Assembly: GCA_046760985.1 (NCBI GenBank)
Contig: JBHIFE010000006.1
Location: 1-26,711 of the forward strand
Reading direction: 5' to 3'
From: JBHIFE01 sp046760985
GTDB taxonomy: Bacteria; Chloroflexota; Dehalococcoidia; Dehalococcoidales; RBG-16-60-22
DNA length: 26,711 nt
Within the stretch, counting starts at the first letter, position 1; each line of letters opens with the position of its first letter. The position numbers and the translations under genes are program-made. Under the pieces are notes generated by a model. It had not been told where the DNA came from. It saw only the letters and a program-made list of their open reading frames with translations, and did not search any database. This document shows positions 21,834 through 26,711 of the stretch, one piece after another.

Positions 21834-23017
21834 GGAGGGTGTATTTAGACAATGCTGCTACTACTCCTCTTCTCCCCGAAGTTAGTGAGGCGATGATGCC
21901 TTACTTTGGGGAGTTCTTTGGTAACCCATCCTCTCTTCATGACTGGGGAGACGCTGCCCGGGAAGCCATAGAGGTGGCTCGGGCTCAAGTGGCTCAGCTT
22001 ATTGGTGCCAATGCTGAGGAAATCATATTCACCGGTAGCGGTACTGAGAGTAATAATTTTGCTATCAAGGGTCTGGCATTAGCCCAACAAGCTAAGGGTA
22101 AGCACGTGGTAATTTCAGCAATTGAGCACTTTTCGGTATTGCACTCAGCCAGAACTCTGGAGAAATGGGGCTTTGAGCTGACACTAATCCCGGTGGATAG
22201 GTACGGGGTGGTTGACCCTGAGGATGTAAGGCGAAGCATCAGGAAGGATACAGTGCTGGTATCCGTCATGCATGCCAATGCTGAAGTGGGCAGCATCCAG
22301 CCAATTTCGGAAATTGGCAAAATAACCAGGGAAAACAACGTTACTTTTCATACTGATGCCGTGGCTACTGCTGGAACCATACCTGTTGACATAAGGGAAC
22401 TGGGGGTGGATGCTTTAAGCCTGGCGGGAAACCAGTTCTATGGTCCCAAAGGGGTAGGTGCGCTCTGGGTGCGAAAAGGGGTGCGTATTATGCCTCTACT
22501 TGATGGCGGGGTGCAGGAAGGGGGACGGCGAGCCAGTACGGAGAATGTCCCAGCTATTGTCGGTTTGGGCAAAGCCGCTGAGTTAGCCACAGCTAATATG
22601 GCGGCTCGAATCGAGCATCTCACCCCACTCCGTGACCGCCTGCTGACGGAATTGCCGGCTAAGGTTGACCATGTGGTAGTTACCGGTCACCCCCAGCATC
22701 GCCTTCCCGGAAATGCTAGCTTCTGCGTCCAGTTTATTGAGGGCGAATCTATGCTTATGCTGTTGAATAGCCAGGGGGTTGCCGTCTCCAGTGGTTCAGC
22801 CTGCACCTCAAGGGCGCTCAAAGCTTCCCACGTACTTATTGCCATGGGACTACCTCATGAGCTGGCTCAAGGTTCCATTCTTTTTACCTTGGGTATGAGT
22901 AATACTCAGGAAGATATAGACTATGTCCTGGAGGTGTTGCCAGCTATTGTGGACAGGCTGCGGCAAATGTCACCACTTTATGCTAAATTCAGCAAGACAG
23001 GCAAAGGAGGCAAGTAA
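21830..23017 (+). CDS. iscS: IscS/NifS-like protein lacking the PLP lysine
   Basis: 395 residues, class V aminotransferase fold of cysteine desulfurases. Conserved features include YLDNAATTPL, GSGTESNNFAIKG, His100 (IEHFSVL), Asp176 (HTDAVATAG), the block GGVQEGGRRASTEN, and the persulfide cysteine Cys325 in SSGSACTSRALK. The site that in the family reads SGHKxYGPKG reads AGNQFYGPKG here: Asn201-Gln202 in place of His-Lys. The lysine normally forms the Schiff base with PLP, so ordinary desulfurase chemistry is unlikely. A second PLP contact, Gln in DAVQ, is Ala179. The gene is intact and followed 1 base later by iscU. It may be a scaffold partner or use a different mechanism; the gene symbol states homology only. 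Confidence 0.92.
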   Translation: MRRVYLDNAATTPLLPEVSEAMMPYFGEFFGNPSSLHDWGDAAREAIEVARAQVAQLIGANAEEIIFTGSGTESNNFAIKGLALAQQAKGKHVVISAIEHFSVLHSARTLEKWGFELTLIPVDRYGVVDPEDVRRSIRKDTVLVSVMHANAEVGSIQPISEIGKITRENNVTFHTDAVATAGTIPVDIRELGVDALSLAGNQFYGPKGVGALWVRKGVRIMPLLDGGVQEGGRRASTENVPAIVGLGKAAELATANMAARIEHLTPLRDRLLTELPAKVDHVVVTGHPQHRLPGNASFCVQFIEGESMLMLLNSQGVAVSSGSACTSRALKASHVLIAMGLPHELAQGSILFTLGMSNTQEDIDYVLEVLPAIVDRLRQMSPLYAKFSKTGKGGK

Positions 23018-23018
23018 T

Positions 23019-23411
23019 ATGCCGATATATAGTGAAAAGGTAATGGAGCATTTCATGAATCCCCGCAATGTGGGGGAAATCGAGAACCCTGATGGTATTG
23101 GGGAGGAAGGTAATCCGATATGCGGGGACATGATGACCTTTTATATTAAGGTCAAAGATAACTACTTGGAGGATGTTAAGTTCAAAACTTTTGGTTGTGG
23201 GGCAGCGATTGCTGTATCCAGCATGGTTAGTGAAATGGCTAAAGGCAAGACATTGGAGGAAGCCAAGAAAATTACTCCTCGGTTGGTGGCTGACGAGCTG
23301 GAGGGTTTACCCAAGAATAAGTTTCACTGCTCCAATTTGGGTGCTCAAGCTTTACGTAAGGCTATTGAGGATTACCAGCGTAAGAAGAAAGCACAAGGAG
23401 GGAAGGAGTAA
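23019..23411 (+). CDS. iscU: IscU-type iron-sulfur cluster scaffold
   Basis: 130 residues from ATG at 23019, with AAAGGAGG 8 bases upstream; a longer in-frame version would run into the iscS gene. The three cluster cysteines are present (Cys35 in NPICGD, Cys60 in FGCGAA, Cys104 in KFHCSN), as is Asp37, which modulates cluster release. The HscA-binding motif LPPVK is replaced by LPKNK, and no hscA/hscB is in the window. It assembles [2Fe-2S] clusters and passes them on. It is placed directly after the iscS-like gene. Confidence 0.95.
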   Translation: MPIYSEKVMEHFMNPRNVGEIENPDGIGEEGNPICGDMMTFYIKVKDNYLEDVKFKTFGCGAAIAVSSMVSEMAKGKTLEEAKKITPRLVADELEGLPKNKFHCSNLGAQALRKAIEDYQRKKKAQGGKE

Positions 23412-23609
23412 ATGGGAGCAAAGCGCGAACCGGAAAAAGAACACTACTTTTGTCCTTACTGTGAGGAGGAGATAGTGGAAATATCATTTCCCTATTGCCA
23501 GGCGTGTGGGGTAACCGTATTCTATTGCCCTGTCTGCCGAAAGCCTTTACCTAGGGATAAAAAGGTATGTCCTCACTGTGGGGCTGAGATTAAGGGCGAG
23601 AAAGCTTAG
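23412..23609 (+). CDS. Double zinc-ribbon protein
   Basis: 65 residues, starting at the base after the iscU stop. Four CxxC pairs (CPYC, CQAC, CPVC, CPHC) form two zinc ribbons in tandem. There is no other domain. Its tight coupling to iscU suggests that it works with the iron-sulfur or sulfur-relay proteins, perhaps as a metal or cluster carrier, but nothing in it proves this. Confidence 0.85.
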   Translation: MGAKREPEKEHYFCPYCEEEIVEISFPYCQACGVTVFYCPVCRKPLPRDKKVCPHCGAEIKGEKA

Positions 23610-23621
23610 AGGGGAGATTAG

Positions 23622-24104
23622 ATGGCAGAGAAGGAGAAGCTAACCATGGTTGTCTTCAGCGACGACCTTGACCGCACTTTATTCGCTCTTATGCTGGCTA
23701 TCATGGGTGCCGCTATGGGGATGGAAGTTACCATGTTCTTCACCTTCTGGGGGCTGAATATCATTAGGCGGCATGAGGGTGGCAGCAAAGGCAAAGGGCT
23801 GACGAAGAAGGTGCTGAACTTCTTTAACCGAGGTGGCTCTAGACGATTAAAGCTTTCCAGGTTCAATACGCTTGGCTTGGGTACCTGGATAATGAAACGA
23901 CGAATGAGGGAGATTGATATGCCATCCATAGACGAGCTTATCACCATGGCTAAGGATAGCGGGGTAAAGTTCATTGCTTGTACTACTGCCATGGAGATAA
24001 TGGGGGTTAATAAGGATTCTTTCCGCAGCGAGCTTGACGACGTTTCCGGGGCGGCTTATTTTTTGAGCCAGGCGAGTAAATCAAAAGTAGCCCTTTTCAT
24101 CTAG
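23622..24104 (+). CDS. DsrE/DsrF-like sulfur-relay protein
   Basis: 160 residues. The fold pattern (LTMVVFSDDLDRTLFALMLA, then MGMEVTMFFTFWGLNII) is that of the DsrE/TusD-like family. A single cysteine, in KFIACTTAMEIMG, stands at the place of the sulfur-carrying residue of DsrE proteins. The middle (KVLNFFNRGGSRRLKLSRF) is a basic loop. GAGGGGAG precedes the ATG region. The neighbours iscU and tusA indicate persulfide transfer. No dsrAB or tusBCE genes are in the window, so the acceptor is unknown. Confidence 0.87.
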   Translation: MAEKEKLTMVVFSDDLDRTLFALMLAIMGAAMGMEVTMFFTFWGLNIIRRHEGGSKGKGLTKKVLNFFNRGGSRRLKLSRFNTLGLGTWIMKRRMREIDMPSIDELITMAKDSGVKFIACTTAMEIMGVNKDSFRSELDDVSGAAYFLSQASKSKVALFI

Positions 24105-24136
24105 CCAGCCTTTGGCTTAGTAATCAAGGAGGGAAG

Positions 24137-24370
24137 ATGAAGGCGAACCAAACTTTGGACTGTATTGGGCTTTATTGCCCGATGCCTATTGTCAAAACGG
24201 CAGAGAAGTTTAAAGAACTAAAGAGGGGGGAGGTTCTGGAGGTGGTGGCTGATGATAAGGGGGTAAAACAGGATATACCAGCTTGGTGCGAAAGCACTGG
24301 ACATGAGTATTTGGGAGCGGAAGAGGATGATGGGGAAATCAGGGTCTACGTGAAGAAGACGCACGAGTGA
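24137..24370 (+). CDS. tusA: TusA/SirA-family sulfur carrier
   Basis: 77 residues. The family motif CPxP is in GLYCPMPIVKTAEK, with the cysteine able to hold a persulfide; LDCIG just before it supplies a second cysteine. The two-layer fold is complete (GEVLEVVADDKGVKQDIPAWCESTGHEYLG). GGAGG lies 6 bases before the ATG. Pairing with a DsrE-like protein is usual in sulfur-relay systems that feed tRNA thiolation, molybdenum enzymes or sulfur metabolism; which of these applies here cannot be told. Confidence 0.95.
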   Translation: MKANQTLDCIGLYCPMPIVKTAEKFKELKRGEVLEVVADDKGVKQDIPAWCESTGHEYLGAEEDDGEIRVYVKKTHE

Positions 24371-24381
24371 AAATCACACTC

Positions 24382-24427
24382 CCCGGTTACCACTGTCTGG
24401 ACTCACCGGCACACTGCTGTAACCGGG
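24382..24427. repeat. Inverted repeat between tusA and the ADP-ribosylglycohydrolase gene
   Basis: CCCGGTTAC (24382-24390) pairs perfectly with GTAACCGGG (24419-24427) across 28 bases. No T-tract follows, so it is not a standard terminator. It lies 11 bases after the tusA stop and ends 17 bases before the next ATG. It may mark an RNA structure that shields the tusA message or a protein-binding site. Confidence 0.55.
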
Positions 24428-24443
24428 TTAGCCATAGCGGCAA

Positions 24444-25382
24444 ATGATTGAGCAAGCTCTAAAGTCAAAGTTCCTGGGTGCTTTGATCGGCACCAGCGTT
24501 GGTGATTCTCTGGGGGCGTCGTTTGAAGGGCGCTGGAGGGTTAATCCCGAAGAAATTGAGGCAATAGCTGAGAGGCGAAAAGTCTTAACCTATACCGATG
24601 ACACTCACATGATGATTGGTGCTGCTGAGTCTCTGATTAAGGCTGGGGGCTTTAATGGTGAGGACATGGCACAGACCTTTGTCAAGAACTACGAGCTTGA
24701 GCCCTTTCGTGGCTACGGACCGGGACCGCCTCACCTTTTTCGACTGATTAGGGCTGGAGCTGCTTGGGATGAAGTTGCTCAAAGCTTATACCGTACTGGT
24801 TCTTACGGGAATGGTTCAGCCATGAGAATTGCACCGATAGGTGTCTTTTATCACGACAACCCAGCAGCACTGAGGAAGGTTGCCTATAAATCCAGCCAGA
24901 TTACCCATTCCCATCAACTAGGCAAGGAAGGCGCTGCTTTACAGGCTTACGCTATTGCTCTGGCAACAAGCCTTGAACGACAGGAAGTCTTTGACCGGCG
25001 TGATTTCTTAAACAAGTTAATTAACTATGCACCAGAAGGGGTTTATCGGGAAAAGCTAAACAAAATAGAAGTACTCCTGAACCAGTCAGATAAGAGCAGG
25101 GTTATTGCCGAGCTGGGGAATGGCATTGAGGCTTTCAATTCAGTACCCACCGCTATATATTGCTTCTTATCTCAGCCTCATTCCTTTGCCCAGGCTATTC
25201 TTTATGCTATTAGCTTGGGTGGAGACACTGATACCATTGGCGCTATGACTGGAGCTATCTCTGGGGCATATCTTGGCTTTGATTCCATACCTGACAGGTG
25301 GAAGAACAAACTTGAGAACAGACTATATATAGAGGAATTAGCCGAGAAGTTATGGCTGGGATTTGCCAATAAGCTTAAGTAA
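24444..25382 (+). CDS. ADP-ribosylglycohydrolase family protein
   Basis: 312 residues, all-helical DraG/ARH fold. Metal- and ADP-ribose-binding motifs are present: GTSVGDSLGASFEG, YTDDTHMM, GNGSAMRIAPIG, ITHSH and GGDTDTIGAMTGAISGA. These enzymes remove ADP-ribose from proteins or hydrolyse related ribosides. No ADP-ribosyltransferase and no nitrogenase genes are visible, so a DraG role in nitrogenase control is not supported here. It follows the sulfur block on the same strand but with a 73-base gap containing an inverted repeat, and may be a separate unit. Confidence 0.93.
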   Translation: MIEQALKSKFLGALIGTSVGDSLGASFEGRWRVNPEEIEAIAERRKVLTYTDDTHMMIGAAESLIKAGGFNGEDMAQTFVKNYELEPFRGYGPGPPHLFRLIRAGAAWDEVAQSLYRTGSYGNGSAMRIAPIGVFYHDNPAALRKVAYKSSQITHSHQLGKEGAALQAYAIALATSLERQEVFDRRDFLNKLINYAPEGVYREKLNKIEVLLNQSDKSRVIAELGNGIEAFNSVPTAIYCFLSQPHSFAQAILYAISLGGDTDTIGAMTGAISGAYLGFDSIPDRWKNKLENRLYIEELAEKLWLGFANKLK

Positions 25383-25437
25383 AGAGGTTATCTGTCTTTA
25401 CAAAGCTGATTTTTGGGTCTAAAATAGGTATGTCTTG

Positions 25438-25513
25438 GGGCGGTTAGCTCAGCGGTTAGAGCGCTGGTTTCACATACCAGAGGTCACTGGTTCAAGTCCA
25501 GTACCGCCCACCA
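25438..25513 (+). tRNA. tRNA-Val (anticodon CAC)
   Basis: A full 76-base cloverleaf: acceptor stem GGGCGGT with ACCGCCC, D arm GCTC...GAGC, anticodon stem CTGGT with ACCAG around loop TTCACAT (anticodon CAC, reads GTG), a 5-base variable loop, T arm ACTGG TTCAAGT CCAGT, discriminator A and an encoded CCA (25511-25513). The downstream side holds gene fragments, so this tRNA may mark a recombination boundary. Confidence 0.97.
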
Positions 25514-25656
25514 TTCGTAACAGCATCTGAACCACTCGCGTTTCGGCGACACTCAGAATACATTCCCTAATTTGCTTGGTGCTTATCATCTCTATTGCCT
25601 GCAAGTTCAATCGCTCAAAATATCCTTTTGACAGACCCCGTTGTCATAGAATCTAG

Positions 25657-25796
25657 TTACTTCTTACGCTTGTCTGTGTACGCCTCCCTCACGGCTTCCG
25701 CCGTATCCATGACCGCCTCGCGGATTTCCGGCGGCTCCAGAAGAAGAACCGGGCGGCTATTGACCGCTTTCTCGGCAAAGGCAGGCGCACCAACCA
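25657..25796 (-). pseudogene. Possible 3' fragment of an unknown gene
   Basis: The minus frame ending at 25657 encodes KAVNSRPVLLLEPPEIREAV and a charged helical end (MDTAEAVREAYTDKRKK). It looks protein-like, but in the 5' direction it runs into the gatC fragment that lies on the other strand from about 25797, so it lacks a beginning of its own. I do not recognise the family. The stretch 25514-25656 between it and the tRNA shows no gene that I can support. Confidence 0.3.
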
Positions 25797-25799
25797 TGC

Positions 25800-26063
25800 C
25801 TGCATATTGCCCAGCTTGCCCGACTTGGGCTAACCGAAAATGAACTGGATAAGTTCCGGGAACAATCATCTAATATCCTTGAGAACTTCGAGATACTGCA
25901 ACAGGTAGATACCACTAACGTCCCACCCACAGCGCAAGCTATTCCTCTCCAGAATGTATTCAGGGAAGACGAGGTATCCGCTTCCTTACCCCAAAGTGAA
26001 GTCCTAGCTAACGCACCACGAAGAGAAGGGGATTTCTTTCCGGTGCCAGCTGTACTTGAATAA
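25800..26063 (+). pseudogene. gatC: 5'-truncated gatC (Asp/Glu-tRNA amidotransferase subunit C)
   Basis: The plus frame reads LHIAQLARLGLTENELDKF, then NILENFEILQQVDTTNVPP, then IPLQNVFREDEV and ANAPRREGDFFPVPAVLE, which is the GatC sequence from about residue 9 to its end. The first 8-10 residues, normally of the MKLSREEV type, are missing. Upstream the frame reads unrelated sequence back to a TGA at 25761-25763, with no start codon. No gatA or gatB follows. It is therefore probably a remnant left by a rearrangement joined at about 25797; a chimeric assembly join is the other explanation. Confidence 0.8.
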
Positions 26064-26210
26064 AGTTGAGACGCCAATGCAACCAAGCCTTAGCTCTAAT
26101 AAGATTCTAACATTTTTCTATCGGTTTTCTAACAGAATAGGTAGTATATTAAAGAGTGACTACTACAGAGCTATAGAGTACCATTTGAACTGGGAGTCGG
26201 GAGGTGCGTC

Positions 26211-26255
26211 ATGAGGCTTAATGTGTTGTACGGAGTGTGGCAGGTGGACAGTTAA
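26211..26255 (+). CDS. Very short reading frame (14 codons) with a good ribosome binding site
   Basis: GGGAGG (26199-26204), a 6-base spacer, then ATG and MRLNVLYGVWQVDS before TAA. The stop falls 1 base before the 9-bp hairpin at 26256. This arrangement resembles a leader peptide in an attenuator, but no gene follows on this strand within the window. It may also be chance within a structured RNA. Confidence 0.3.
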   Translation: MRLNVLYGVWQVDS

Positions 26256-26394
26256 TGCCCTGCCTGGCTGGCAGGGCAGTGGGGAAACTCGAAGCCGGCT
26301 CGGTTAAGATGAGTCAGGGTTGCTCTGGAGAAAGAAAGAGACCAGTGCGGTAGTGATTATCGCAAGTGAGTTGGGTTTGAGGTAAGGAATTTAA

Positions 26395-26711
26395 TCAGCT
26401 GGGAGCACTCTGTGGGGTGCTCTCAGTTTCTTTTTCCTGATGCGCGGCGGTATCACTCTTTTGGAATGTCGCTAAACAGAACGCTTTGTCAGAACATGTC
26501 TCGCAGGGTACATCTTTACCTGCCTTGGTTTGCTCCTTCTGTTGTATCAACACGTATCGTTTGCACTTACCAATAATATGACCCTGAGGGCACTGGTAAG
26601 CTTCAATAGCCTCTCCTTGGCGAAAAGAAGTAAGCCTGAAAGGTGGATAATGATTGCTGCAGAATTTGCAGTACACTGGATTATCCCCTGCTCCATGATT
26701 GGCGACTATTC
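26395..26711 (-). CDS. Cys-rich zinc-binding protein, 5' end outside the window
   Basis: The minus frame is open to the window edge (VANHGAGDNPVYCKFCSNHY...), so the GTG at 26676 need not be the start and the gene is probably partial. Metal-type pairs are CKFC, a C/H group in YQCPQGHIIGKCKRY, and CETC followed by FC. The last 25 residues are polar and probably disordered (KSDTAAHQEKETESTPQSAPS). I do not recognise the family. Its 3' end overlaps the terminator of the converging transcript. Confidence 0.7.
   Translation of the reverse strand, partial: IVANHGAGDNPVYCKFCSNHYPPFRLTSFRQGEAIEAYQCPQGHIIGKCKRYVLIQQKEQTKAGKDVPCETCSDKAFCLATFQKSDTAAHQEKETESTPQSAPS
26399..26435 (+). terminator. Strong intrinsic terminator
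   Basis: CTGGGAGCAC (26399-26408) pairs with GTGCTCTCAG (26417-26426), 10 bp with one G-U pair, followed by TTTCTTTTT (26427-26435). The T-tract orients it on the plus strand, although it lies within the 3' coding end of the convergent minus-strand gene. It is the best evidence that the preceding region is transcribed rightward. Confidence 0.85.

Larger units (their letters stand above)
26157..26435 (+). ncRNA. Likely structured transcript of unknown family
   Basis: About 280 bases with no protein gene, holding a perfect 9-bp hairpin (TGCCCTGCC 26256-26264 with GGCAGGGCA 26270-26278) and ending in a strong intrinsic terminator. A -10-like TATATT lies at 26145-26150 without a good -35. I compared it by eye with RNase P RNA, tmRNA, SRP RNA, T-box and cobalamin riboswitch motifs and found no match. 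The 5' boundary is a guess. It contains a 14-codon reading frame with a ribosome binding site, so a leader transcript is also possible. Confidence 0.45.

Noticed and set aside
25505..25600. Minus-strand frame giving GGTGLEPVTS next to the tRNA
   Set aside because: This peptide is a common artefact of translating the reverse complement of tRNA genes, and no ribosome binding site or family supports it.
26205..26435. Possible group II intron, because of GTGCG at 26204-26208
   Set aside because: No domain V hairpin, no reverse transcriptase frame and no matching end are visible; the terminator argues for an ordinary transcript.

Overview
The window looks like chromosomal sequence of an anaerobic, moderate-GC bacterium. 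The closest fit I can offer is Chloroflexota, class Dehalococcoidia or a relative. This rests on the general look of the HisA, L21, DUF1385, zinc-ribbon and Lgt proteins and on a gene set for an anaerobe that must survive oxygen (flavodiiron protein, several ferritin-like proteins, WrbA). No search was run, so the taxon is an inference.

Layout. 1-1460: hisA and hisI separated and flanked by a family of GC-rich hairpin repeats. 1804-3653 (minus): the ribosomal protein operon rplU-rpmA-rpmE with promoter and terminator, then a DUF1385 membrane protein. 3700-4590 (plus): an NAD-dependent epimerase-like protein. 4604-12360 (minus): a long run read from right to left, made of a ferritin-like protein, flavodiiron protein, tandem ferritin-like protein, another ferritin-like protein, acetyl-CoA synthetase, a CoA-binding protein, WrbA, an uncharacterised protein and coaE. 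12648-14005 (plus, divergent): a small zinc ribbon, a glutaredoxin-like protein and thioredoxin reductase. 14047-20448 (minus): a copper and envelope block of csoR, a zinc ribbon, a CcmE-like protein, an NfeD-like protein, lgt, an exported Met-rich protein, a 51-residue Cys/His protein, a thioredoxin-fold protein, copA, a YHS protein and a cyclotransferase-like protein. 20648-20875 (minus): a SHOCT membrane protein. 21288-25382 (plus): a sulfur/iron-sulfur block of hemerythrin-like, iscS-like, iscU, zinc ribbon, DsrE-like, tusA and an ADP-ribosylglycohydrolase. 25438-25513: tRNA-Val(CAC). 25514-26711: a disturbed region with a 5'-truncated gatC, a likely structured RNA ending in a strong terminator, and a partial zinc-binding protein.

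How the parts fit. Two nearly identical 24-bp Crp/Fnr-type palindromes (12516-12539 and 20955-20978) have -10 hexamers placed as in class II activation (operator centre about -41.5). They point to one unseen redox or gas-sensing regulator controlling the thiol-redox operon, the SHOCT gene and perhaps the oxygen-defence operon and the hemerythrin/iscS side. The copper block begins with a CsoR repressor whose own consensus-like promoter overlaps inverted repeats.

Most striking points: (1) the IscS-like protein has Asn-Gln where the family has His-Lys, so the PLP-binding lysine is absent although the persulfide cysteine is kept; (2) rplU and hisA have no ATG/GTG/TTG at their conserved starts and appear to begin at ATT and ATA; (3) the CcmE-like protein ends in a CxxCH motif in place of the usual heme-binding tail; (4) the shared Crp/Fnr-type operators; (5) an unidentified RNA-like locus with a 14-codon reading frame and its own ribosome binding site.
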